Shown: piece after piece, positions 47,901-57,559 of the stretch
Layout: each line of letters opens with the position of its first letter
How positions within the stretch are numbered: the stretch's first letter is position 1
Assembly (NCBI RefSeq): GCF_024713945.1
Contig: NC_134680.1
Coordinates: forward strand, 191,001 to 255,000
From: Dermatophagoides farinae
Taxonomy: Eukaryota; Arthropoda; Arachnida; Sarcoptiformes; Pyroglyphidae
DNA length: 64,000 nucleotides
Reading direction: 5' to 3'
Notes under the pieces: generated by a model
The model's input: only the letters and a program-made list of their open reading frames with translations
Database searches by the model: none
Told to the model about the DNA's origin: nothing
Translations under genes and position numbers: made by a program

Positions 47901-50279
47901 TTAGATCGATTCAATCGATTTTAATCGTAAAATAACGGCATTTTTCGACACACTATCACCTGGTTTAAAGAAAACTTGTTCCACAACTCTTTCGGTTTGA
48001 TTTTCATCAAATTTGGCAGTAATTACATGTTCCATTTTCATAGCTGTTAGAATGGCAATTATATCACCATTACGAATTGTATCACCAGGTTTATGGGCAA
48101 TTTTCTCTATGACAGCTGGCATTGGACTGGTAATATTTTTGCCATCAAAAATTGTCGTTGAGGAATCAGATGATTGTTGTTGTTGTTGAATAAAATCCGG
48201 TAATCGTAATTCAAATGTGAATGTACCAAAATTATGATCATAAATCGAAACGGAACGATCACCATGTAGCGAAATATCGAATTTTTTACGATGACCATCA
48301 TCATCAATTGTTATAATCGATACTGGATTTTTTGTTTCATCATTCAAAAATTCTGCTTCAATAGCTAATGTTTGTAATGGTTTTTTGTTATCACCACCAC
48401 CACCATCATCGAAAATATCGATTTGATATCGATTATGACCACGACATTGAATACAAAGTTTTGAATTTTTAGAATTATCGTCATCCACAAATCCTTGTAT
48501 CGAATTCAATTGAATATCATGAATAGAACTATATGAATCTATTGAACCATTCATCCATGGACCTTCAATCGAATTGAATGGTGATGTCCAATCATTATTA
48601 CGGTGGCGATATGATTGTTGATGACGCGATTTTTGTCTATACACAAATGCTATGGCAGCCACAGACTGAATCAGGTGACGATAATTTTCATCCTTGATGG
48701 CCGGTCGACAAAGATCTTGTTGATGTTCGGCTATAAAATCTGTGTATACATCACCAGATTGAAATTTCGGATGCATAGCCAGTCGTAATAGATAATCAAT
48801 ATTGGTTTTCATACCAGTCAGATGATATTCACGTAATGCTTGACATAATTTTCTAAGGGCCGTAGAACGATCCGGTGCCCATACAACCAGTTTAGCAATC
48901 ATTGGATCATAAAAGACAGATACTTCATCACCTTGTCGTACGGCTGTTTCGATACGAATTTCATGTGGCATAAATGATTTTGGTAATGATAATGATTCGA
49001 TAAAACCGGTACATGGTGCAAAATTCGATTCTGGATCTTCAGCATAAATTCGTGCTTCAAATGAATGTCCAATTGGACCATTAATGAAATCGGTTTGTTG
49101 TTTTGGCAATGGTTCACCACCAGCTATACGTAGTTGCCATTCAACAAGATCTAAACCGGTAATCATTTCAGTGACAGGATGTTCAACCTGTAATCGTGTA
49201 TTCATTTCCATAAAATAGAATTTTTGATCACGATTATCGAAAATAAATTCCACGGTACCAGCACCATGATAATCGACAGCTTTAGCTGCTTTTACAGCTG
49301 ATGTACCAAGTTTTTCGCGAATTTCTTCGGTTATATGTGGTGCAGGTGCTTCTTCAATCACTTTTTGATGACGACGTTGACTGGAACAATCACGTTCAAA
49401 AAGATAAACACAATTGCCATATTTATCACCAAAAATCTGTACTTCAACATGACGTGGACGTTGCACAAATCTTTCTAATAGAACAATATCATCACCAAAT
49501 GATTTCATTGCCTCACGACGTGCTGAATCCAATTGATTGAGAAATTCTTGTTCTGTCAATGCTATACGCATACCTTTACCACCACCGCCACGAACTGCTT
49601 TGATCATGACGGGAAATCCAATTTGTTTAGCATGTTCTAATAATCGTTCACTATTCTGTTGTTGATCATCATGAAATCCTGGTATCACTGGAACATCAGC
49701 ATTGATCATAATAGATTTCGATAATGATTTTATTCCCATCGATTTAATGGCATCAGATGTTGGTCCCACGAATATTATATTATTATCAGTGCAAAGTTGT
49801 GAAAATTCAAAATTTTCCGATAAAAATCCATAACCCGGATGAATGGCATCGGACCGTGATTGCTGAGCGATATTCAATAATTTCTCTTTCACAAGATAAC
49901 TATTAGCTGCTGGTGATGGTCCAATATGATAGGCTTCATCAGCCATAGCAACATGCATTGAATGACGATCAGCATCACTATAAACGGCAACCGTTTCAAC
50001 ACCTAAACGTCGTGCTGTACGTATGATTCGACAAGCAATTTCACCACGATTCGCAATCAATAATTTACCAATATTTTTAACCGTCGACGTTTCTGGCCTT
50101 TGACCAATATGTTCCAATTCAACTTTAGATTGCGAATATTGAATTCTATTTTTAATCGATGAAAATGGTTGCCTATAAAAAAACATTTGAATGATAAAAG
50201 AGAAAAACTCAATGAATTGCCATTGCACCATTTACCTCAGAAATGAATAATTTCTCATTCGAATTATACCGGACATCAT
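47901..50279 (-). CDS. MCCC1: 3-methylcrotonyl-CoA carboxylase subunit alpha, mitochondrial
   Basis: Biotin-bearing subunit of the leucine-breakdown enzyme that carboxylates 3-methylcrotonyl-CoA in mitochondria. Exons 50279-50236 and 50172-47901; 771 aa. The short first exon encodes a basic leader (MMSGIIRMRNYSFLR) suiting a mitochondrial presequence. Biotin carboxylase blocks: KLLIANRGEIACRIIRTARR, HPGYGFLSEN, the ATP-grasp glycine loop MIKAVRGGGGKGMRIA, FERDCSSQRRHQKVIEEAPA, EMNTRLQVEHPVTE and GDEVSVFYDPMIAKLVVWA. The biotinyl Lys is in AMKMEH at about residue 727. MGIKSLSKSIM and the AMKMEH form point to MCCC1 rather than PCCA. It is head to head with the RPC7-like gene, 504 bp apart. Confidence 0.94.
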
Positions 50280-50648
50280 GATGATGATGATTTAGGTTTT
50301 TGTTTTTAATTTGGACATTGAATTCAAATAAACTTTTGAGAAAAAATTCCTTGCTAATGATTGCAATGATCATCAGGAGGTTTTTTCAAATCGATAAATT
50401 GTTGTTGTTGATGCCCATCGATAGCCTTGAGGTAACACTTTACATAAACATCATCAACAACAACAGTAAAGAGATGTTCATCATCGTTTATCAGCAATGT
50501 ATACATTATGTGAGTGAGTATTAAGTATCGATAATCAAGATATTTTCAAATGGCGTGACAGCAAACAAGCAACAAGTCGATTTTTGATTTGAATATTGGA
50601 TAGAAAAATTTTCACACACAGTTTCGCGAATGAATAAATCGAAAACCA

Positions 50649-50704
50649 GTTATCAACGTATAAACCGGGTTCTTCTTCATTCGTCGTGTTTATACGTTGA
50701 TAAC
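50649..50704. repeat. Perfect 16-bp inverted repeat in promoter
   Basis: GTTATCAACGTATAAA at 50649-50664 and its exact reverse complement at 50689-50704, with a 24-bp spacer. The right arm runs into AACTCACGTG. It could form a hairpin or hold paired protein sites. Confidence 0.9.
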
Positions 50705-50714
50705 TCACGTGTTT
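50698..50714 (+). promoter_or_regulatory. AACTCACGTG element upstream of RPC7-like gene
   Basis: TGATAACTCACGTGTTT, identical over 17 bases to the EXOSC9 upstream element. The core CACGTG ends 73 bp before the ATG, the same distance as in RRP7A. Confidence 0.6.
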
Positions 50715-50783
50715 AAAAAATTTTTCAATTTTTTTGTTGTTGTTGTTGTTTTTGAATCACGAATCTAAAAATATTTTTCCACC

Positions 50784-51329
50784 ATGAGTGGTAGAAAAAT
50801 GGAACGATATGCTAATCCATCAACATCATCGTCAACAGCGGCAACAACAATGCTTATGGATTCAAATAATGATGATCCATATTCATTGAAATTGGAACGT
50901 TTAGATATTTTAAATATTGATGATACATCTACATTTATGACCGATGTAATTGAACAACGAAAAAGTCTTTATGATGATGCCCGATTAATGACAAGATTAT
51001 TAGGTCTAGATCAATATTCCGATACAATCAATGATGGTGATGGTGAATTAAGGAAGAAAAAAATTAAAGCCAAAAAAAAGAAAACCATTATTCGACGATA
51101 TAACATTGATGATGATGATGATGATCAACCAACACTTGTGGGTGATATAATTGAAAGAAATGATCAAACGGTGGTGAATAAAACAAAAACCAAACAAGAA
51201 GGAGAAGCAACAACCGATGATGACGATGATGATGATAATGATGAAGAATTGGCAAATCCCGATTCAATGGAAGAAGATAATGATTATATGGATTCATATT
51301 TTGATAATGGGGAAGATTTTATTGATTGA
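50784..51329 (+). CDS. POLR3GL: RNA polymerase III subunit RPC7-like (POLR3G/POLR3GL family)
   Basis: Probable RPC7 (yeast Rpc31) subunit of the Pol III-specific heterotrimer involved in initiation. Intronless, 181 aa, somewhat short for a family of about 200-220 aa. The strongest evidence is the C terminus: a long acidic run, then EEDNDYMDSYFDNGEDFID, matching the RPC7 end pattern of an acidic tract followed by DYxxSYFxxGxDF. The middle has a Lys-rich patch (KKKIKAKKKKT), also common in the family. The N-terminal part (YSLKLERLDILNIDDTSTF) is poorly conserved to my eye. The symbol is tentative because the POLR3G/POLR3GL split is vertebrate. Its last 11 bases overlap the end of DCAF17 on the other strand. 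Confidence 0.65.
   Translation: MSGRKMERYANPSTSSSTAATTMLMDSNNDDPYSLKLERLDILNIDDTSTFMTDVIEQRKSLYDDARLMTRLLGLDQYSDTINDGDGELRKKKIKAKKKKTIIRRYNIDDDDDDQPTLVGDIIERNDQTVVNKTKTKQEGEATTDDDDDDDNDEELANPDSMEEDNDYMDSYFDNGEDFID
51318..51323 (-). promoter_or_regulatory. Poly(A) signal overlapping the DCAF17 stop codon
   Basis: The minus strand reads CAATAAAAT: AATAAA includes the TAA stop of DCAF17 (51321-51319). The DCAF17 3' UTR may be only a few tens of bases and lies antisense to the RPC7-like coding region. Confidence 0.45.
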
Positions 51330-53180
51330 TTATTGAATCTGATTCAAATTGATAAACATATAAACATTGTGTATATTGTCGTCGTTCACTGATCATTATT
51401 AAAAAATTATTTCGCCAATGTATTTTGTATTCATGATCTTCAAAATATTCAATTTCCTTCAATTCTATATGACGAATTTGACTGGTTTTTATTGTTGTTA
51501 TTGTTGACGATGATAAATCATTGACGATATGTAGCTGCATACTATTTGAATGATTTACATCAATTGTCAACAATAACATTGTGTCCAATTGATCCAGATA
51601 ATCGGACATAATTATAGATAGTGATGATGATGAGGATTCTGTTTGTTCGAAATTATCATTATAATTGTTCATTCGTAATTCGGATACCTTTATCTTTTGT
51701 ATTTTTTCCATGTCAATCTCTTTTGGAACAACATAAATACGCTGAATATCATGTGGATGATGACGATAAATGGCCAGATAACCACTTGTTACATAATAAA
51801 TTAATCGTTGTATTCCATCAAAATAAATTTGTTGTTCAAATAGTTCGGCATTTAGACTAGGACTATCATCAAAAAGATATTGACGATAACCTCGGTAATG
51901 TTCTCCGGTTTTCGGAAATTCATAAACATAGTAACATGAAAATCCAGATCTTTGTATTTGTGCAAAAAATAACCATGGTATCGGCGGTATGAATTCAATA
52001 TGATCACATTTGAACCGATATAAACATGTTGGCATTTGTTGAACACAGCAATTTGGTTTTAGAAATTGCTGTTGTTGATAATCTATATTCATTAATGTTG
52101 AAGGATCATAGCCGTTAAGTTTAAGAATTTCATCCAAATCATATATGGAAAAAGTGTTTTTGGCCGTAATGAACATAAGTAGATTATTTTGTATGGAAAT
52201 CATCCATTTGGTTATATGGCCAGTTGCTTTTCGTGTAAAATCGATAAATGTACGTAATCGAAATGGAAATAATTTGAAAATTATCAATGAAAATGTTATA
52301 ATGGTCTGTGTTGTTGACAATAAACGCTTTGAAAGAATTTGAGTACTTCGTGTATGAATAATTAATTGTTGATTATTGAAATCATATTCAAGTTCACGAA
52401 AATTGTGTTGACGATTGGAATCAATAGTTAATGGTAATGATTGAAGAATTTCACCTGTACGATGTGATTGTATATAAAGAATGGTGGACATTGTATTCAA
52501 TTCAGGTATTCTTTTCAATACAAGACAATAAAAACCATCAAGAAAATCTTGTTTCGGTAACGGTACTTTATCACAGGACTGATTGAAAAGTTGAAAAATT
52601 GAAATTCAATCAAATTTACAGAATCATGAAAACATACCCATAACAATGAAGTGATGAGGATATAATCTAAAAAACGTTTATATGGAAATGATTGTTGTGT
52701 TGTCGTTGTTGACGGATAAAGTGGTTGCAGTTGAATATCATTATTATTAGGGTTTTTTGTTCTGGAAATTTGAAAACAGAAAAAAATTTAAAACCTTAAA
52801 ATGGAGAACAAAAAAAACTTACAATGTATAACGTTCAGCCATTCGATTGGAATAAATGGATAAACTTTTTTTTTGTTCGGGAAAAAACATTAAAATGAAA
52901 AAAATTGATTCAAATTTAACAAAAAAAAAACTCACTCATCAACCACAATCAAACTGTAATATTGTTGTTTTTTGCTGAATTTGTAATGACCAGGCTGTAT
53001 GAATAAAGATTTTGTAAATTAAAAAAAATTGAAATTTCGAAATCCAAAAAAAAAAAATCAACGCACCATTCGAATCAATGATTTTTGCACATGTTCCTGA
53101 AATAGCCATGGACTTTGGTGATAGTTGCCTAATTCACGTTCTTGTAATAGACGAAATATTGACAATTTTTTTTGTTTCAT
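51319..53180 (-). CDS. DCAF17: DDB1- and CUL4-associated factor 17
   Basis: Likely substrate receptor of the CUL4-DDB1 ubiquitin ligase; multi-pass or nucleolar location has been proposed for the family. Five exons: 53180-53067, 52994-52936, 52864-52823, 52761-52638 and 52578-51319; phases agree, 532 aa against about 520 in human. The recognised similarity is along the length rather than in a motif: ITFSLIIFKLFPFRLRTFID, FTRKATGHITKWMISIQNNL, PPIPWLFFAQIQRSGF and the end segment ERRQYTQCLYVYQFESD correspond to the DCAF17 blocks around VLPFSL, the central PPLLFEV stretch and the C-terminal CYVYQM. Divergent from METAP1, 405 bp apart. Beta-propeller-like content fits but has no clear WD repeat. 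Moderate confidence. Confidence 0.7.
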
Positions 53181-53585
53181 CGTTATCCAAATGATAAAAG
53201 ACTTGACTTGGTTAAAGTGTTTTATAAATCCTTTTTCTTTCACAAAACAAAAATTCACTTAAATGTAACGTATTCTATGCATGGATGTGAAAAAAATGTA
53301 TACCGTTCATTCACGCGATCATCGTTCTAAAATTCGAAACATTGACAAAAGTAAAGATTCCGTTCATTATGAATGGCGTTATTTGTTTTTTTTTTCGTTC
53401 AAGCTTGCCGTGTTTTGTAACCGTGATACAACGATACGATAGATGTATTGCACATGATTTTTCCGAGAAAAATTCGGTCAATTTTTTTTCACTATTTAAT
53501 TCCTAAACAAATTATTATTCAAGTGTCCTTTTTGTCTTTTTTTTCTATAGAAAAATAAATTTTACACAATTCAAACGATCAACAA
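53181..53585. promoter_or_regulatory. Bidirectional promoter region, DCAF17 / METAP1
   Basis: 405 bp between divergent start codons. It must contain both core promoters. No AACTCACGTG element is present, and I see no other clear motif. Confidence 0.45.
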
Positions 53586-54746
53586 ATGACGGCTGTTATT
53601 ACATGTTCTGGTTGTGGTGGTGAAGCATCGACACTGAAATGCCCACAATGTTTGAAATTAGGTATTGAAACATCGGTATTTTGTTCACAGGATTGTTTCC
53701 GTACAGCATGGCCAAAACATAAACTTTTACACCGAAAATTTCCGGATGAAGAATCGAAAAATCAAACGAAACCAACAGCTTCAGCAACAGTAACGAATTG
53801 TCCATATAATCCATGGCCAATGTTTAGCTTTACCGGGCCATTGCGGCCAATGTATCCATTGTCACCAAAACGTACGGTACCCGAACATATAATGCGTCCA
53901 GATTATGCTGATCATCCATTGGGTGAATCAGCATGTGAACAAAGTGTCAAGGGCAGTACACAGATTCGTGTGTTGGATGATGAAGAAATCGAAGGAATGC
54001 GTTTAGCATGTAAATTGGCACGTGAAGTTTTGGATGTTGCCTATGAAGCAGCAGATGTCGGTATTACTACCGATGAAATTGATCGTCTTGTTCACGAAGC
54101 TTGTATTGAACGTGAATGTTATCCATCACCGTTGAACTATTATAATTTTCCTAAATCATGTTGTACATCGGTGAATGAAGTCATCTGTCATGGAATACCC
54201 GATCAACGGCCATTAGAAAATGGTGATATATTAAATGTCGATATAACCGTGTATCATCGTGGTTTTCATGGTGATTTGAATGAAACAATGTTCATCGGTG
54301 AAGTGGCACCACAACATCGAAAATTGGTCCAGGTTACGTATGAAGCATTGCAGAAAGCAATTGCCATTATAAAACCAGGTGAAAAATATCGTGAAATTGG
54401 CAATGTTATACAGAAACATGTATCTGCACATGGCTATTCTGTTGTCAGAAGTTATTGTGGCCATGGTATACATCGATTATTTCATACAGCACCACAGGTA
54501 CCACATTATGCCAAGAATAAAGCTTGTGGTATAATGAAATCTGGTCATTCATTCACTATTGAACCAATGATATCGGAAGGTAATTGGCGTGATCAAACAT
54601 GGCCCGATGAATGGACAGCCGTTACAATGGATGGTCGTCGATCGGCACAATTTGAACAAACATTTTTAGTCACAGATATTGGCTGTGAAATAATGACTCG
54701 TCGAAGGAAAAATGATGGACAACCGTATTTTATGGATAAAAAATGA
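53586..54746 (+). CDS. METAP1: Methionine aminopeptidase 1
   Basis: Cytosolic, ribosome-associated enzyme that removes initiator Met from nascent proteins. Intronless, 386 aa, the usual length. The N-terminal zinc-finger part has [16 protein letters not shown] and [18 protein letters not shown]. The catalytic pita-bread domain has all five metal ligands in expected contexts: [20 protein letters not shown] (two Asp), [20 protein letters not shown] (His), SFTIEPM (Glu) and QFEQTFL (Glu). [19 protein letters not shown] precedes the ligands as usual. The ATG at 53586 gives the canonical N terminus. Nothing odd is seen. Confidence 0.97.
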   Translation: MTAVITCSGCGGEASTLKCPQCLKLGIETSVFCSQDCFRTAWPKHKLLHRKFPDEESKNQTKPTASATVTNCPYNPWPMFSFTGPLRPMYPLSPKRTVPEHIMRPDYADHPLGESACEQSVKGSTQIRVLDDEEIEGMRLACKLAREVLDVAYEAADVGITTDEIDRLVHEACIERECYPSPLNYYNFPKSCCTSVNEVICHGIPDQRPLENGDILNVDITVYHRGFHGDLNETMFIGEVAPQHRKLVQVTYEALQKAIAIIKPGEKYREIGNVIQKHVSAHGYSVVRSYCGHGIHRLFHTAPQVPHYAKNKACGIMKSGHSFTIEPMISEGNWRDQTWPDEWTAVTMDGRRSAQFEQTFLVTDIGCEIMTRRRKNDGQPYFMDKK

Positions 54747-55003
54747 ACGAATCTATCGATTGTCTGTGGTTGTGTGTGTATGAAGAAAATCGATATTTTA
54801 GTCCCAAAGCAAAATGATTGATTGATTGATTAAGTCGTCTCATCTGAATATTTTTTAGTGTTTGAAAAAAAAATTATTTAGTCTGTCTTGCTTTTTAGCC
54901 ATATGAAAATCATCATCACCCTCGCACTTTTAAGATTTGTTGATTGTGAATTTTTTCTGCCAAATTTTAGTGCTGAATTGTTTTTTTCTTTTTGATTCAT
55001 GTG

Positions 55004-55018
55004 AATAAATTGAATAAA
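55004..55018 (+). promoter_or_regulatory. Poly(A) signals, METAP1
   Basis: Two AATAAA hexamers (55004-55009 and 55013-55018), about 260 bp after the METAP1 stop. Confidence 0.6.
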
Positions 55019-55396
55019 ATTTTCCATTTTACGATTAACATTGATTAAAATTTTATTTTCGATGGCTGCAGTCTGTCTACGTGTGTGTGTGTGTGTTATT
55101 GCTCAATTCTGGTCCAAAATGAATGAGAAAAAAATCCTCCTGGATGGAACAAACATCATCGAATGGTTTGCAATTCGAACAATTACATTACATTACTATT
55201 CTTCTTCTATTTCAGATATAGTGGAGAGATGCATTCCATCTCTATAGGCGATTTTATGAGATGGATGCTTTTGGTCTGTTTTCATTGGATTCTGTGGAAC
55301 ACACGCACACAGAGTGCCAGTCACAAAAATTCAACTTCTACCTAGTCAAGTAAGACGGCTTCTACTTGTTATTTTTCGCTCTGGTTTTTTTTTCTT

Positions 55397-55428
<32 letters not shown>

Positions 55429-55915
55429 GCCTTTTCAATTCTATGGTTCAGAATTCTATGTTATGGGGTTCCAGATTGCTCTCTCTCTCTCTCACTTTCC
55501 ATCACTTTTTTTCCTGTTTTCTGTGGATGCGTATAGAATATTTTGGATTTTAATCGCTGGTTCATTTTTTTCACTTCTTCTTTTTCTTCGTTGCTCCACT
55601 GTTATTCATCACTATGCGATGGTTATTCGGATTCGGTTATTATGACCAAAGTGAAGAAAAAAAAACCTATCGAGTGACGAAACCCGAGAATGTGTATTGT
55701 GTGTGTGTGTGTGTGTGTGTGTGCTCGAATGTTATTTTGTGATCTATTCACGATTGGATATTTAGTAATGAGTGATGATGATGAGTGACTAGCCGTTGTT
55801 ATTGGGGAAAAAAAAATTCTCCAATCCTTTCATCATCGAAATCTATTCATATCATTCTTTTCAATAAATTCTCGACATTAATCAAAGTGAATAAATTCTT
55901 TTGACGACAACAACA
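55019..55915. other. Intergenic region with microsatellites
   Basis: Includes a (CT)n tract at about 55394-55422, a second (CT)n tract near 55480, and a (GT)n tract at 55699-55723. The 3' half should carry the promoter and 5' UTR of the Myb/SANT-like gene. No coding exon is supported. Confidence 0.55.
55699..55723. repeat. (GT)n microsatellite
   Basis: About 12 uninterrupted GT units, seen directly; one of the longest dinucleotide arrays in the window. Confidence 0.95.
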
Positions 55916-57022
55916 ATGATGGACAACAATAATGGTGGTCATCATCATCATGATAATAAAATCAATTCGATTGTAACCGCTACTGCTACCACTACCGCCG
56001 CCACCGCCACCACCACCACCACGAAAGGAGGACCAAAAGTAAGTTTATTCGAATTTTTTTTTTTACATTTTTGAAATTTGAAAAAAAACTTTTTCTCCAC
56101 CCCACAGATAATGAAAATGCTGAGTGAAAATAAACTTAAACGATTGAATATTTTGACATTTATCAATGAAAAAAAAGACATTTTATTCACAAAGAAAAAA
56201 TACAAAATCGAAAAAGAACATATATGGCGTGAAATATTCATAATGATGCGTGATTCTGGCATGGTATCAGCGGAAAAAGATTGGCGCTACGTTCGTGATG
56301 TATCATTCTCAAATTGGCGTAAACGTGCACATAAACGTTTGAAATATCTGGCATCCAATGGTTATCGTCTGAATATGGATGAATGTGAATTTCTTATATC
56401 AGATATTCTGGGACAAACACCAGATAAATCGATGATAAAAAAAATTCAAAATGGATTCAAACAACAACAAATGAAAACAACTATTAAACATGAAAATAAC
56501 AATGAAATCGATGACGATGAAGATGAAGTTGATGAAGAAGAGGAAGAAGAAATGATTGAATCCGATGATGAATACATGATTGATTCGGATGAAGAAGATT
56601 CGCAATTTATTATGGATGAAATGTTACTCATACCAAAAATTGTCATCAATGATCATCCAAACAATAAATCTAATTCAATGACCAACAATGAATCATCAAA
56701 TATGAAAAATAATGTTAAAAATCAACCACACGTTATTCATCATCGTAATAATAATAATAATGGTACAACAACAATGGTTAATGGTAATGGTAAACCATCA
56801 TCATCATCATCGAAACCAATAATCCAAAATGTTATTAATAATGATCATCAATATGAATATCAAAGTGAACAAAGATTACTTGAATTGGAGATTGAGAATA
56901 AAATACTGAAAAATCGTTATATGAAATTAAAGATATTGGAATTGGAAAAAAATCTTGGTTTCAGCCATTGTGAACAGGTTAAAGAACTTTTAATTTCATC
57001 GAATCATCATGATCAACGATAA
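55916..57022 (+). CDS. Myb/SANT-like (zeste-type) DNA-binding domain protein
   Basis: Probable sequence-specific DNA-binding protein of unknown targets. Two exons, 55916-56038 and 56108-57022, 345 aa. Exon 1 is low complexity (Asn, His, Thr, Ala). Exon 2 opens with a helical domain at about residues 45-145: LNILTFINEKKDILFTKKKY, IWREIFIMMRDSGM, DWRYVRDVSFSNWRKRAHKR. Its spacing of Trp and basic residues fits the Myb/SANT-like domain of the zeste and apontic group. Then come an acidic block (EVDEEEEEEMIESDDE), a Ser/Asn-rich linker and a leucine-zipper-like coiled coil (QRLLELEIENKILKNRYMKL). The combination suggests a dimeric transcription regulator. I cannot name an orthologue. Confidence 0.7.
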
Positions 57023-57559
57023 TGATGATGATGATGACGACTACTACTTTTATGTGCCAACATTCATGTCAACAATTGAATTAACTTTCTCTTTTCTAAC
57101 CAGCCTCCGACCCACACCAACATACGTATTTTACTCCCTGTTGTCCAACATTGTTTGTTTCAGCTAAACACACACACACACACACACAAACATATCGTAC
57201 AATTTCTTTCGCTCTCAAAAAAAAACCATCAACATCATATCCAATTTTCATTCCGATAAATAATAATCCACATATCGAATCTATAGAACAAGATAATCTG
57301 CAAATCGAACAATTTGATAATTTAACTTTAATGCATATCTCTCATCTACTTTCTCTTTCAATGGGGTAATGATTTATTGATTGATCAATGATTTTTTTTT
57401 TGCTTGTTTTGTTTTTTTGCCAATTGAATAAATTGAATACCTTTTTCTGAAATTTTTTTTTAATGTTTTCTCTTTTGCTAAAAACAATTGACGAAAAAAA
57501 TACAACAAAAATGAAAAGAAAGAAATAATTTAACAATTTAAATAGCTGATGATTCATGG
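57023..57559. other. Convergent 3' flanks
   Basis: 537 bp between the Myb/SANT-like gene (plus) and PPM1L (minus). Includes a (CA)n tract near 57170. Expected to be the two 3' UTRs; no feature beyond that. Confidence 0.5.

Larger units (their letters stand above)
50280..50783. promoter_or_regulatory. Bidirectional promoter region, MCCC1 / RPC7-like
   Basis: 504 bp between divergent start codons. It contains a perfect 16-bp inverted repeat (50649-50664 with 50689-50704) whose right arm overlaps the E-box element at 50698-50714. The MCCC1-proximal half has nothing distinct. Confidence 0.55.

Noticed and set aside
47901-50279. Propionyl-CoA carboxylase alpha (PCCA) as identity
   Set aside because: MGIKSLSKSIM, AVRGGGGKGMRI and AMKMEH match MCCC1 better.
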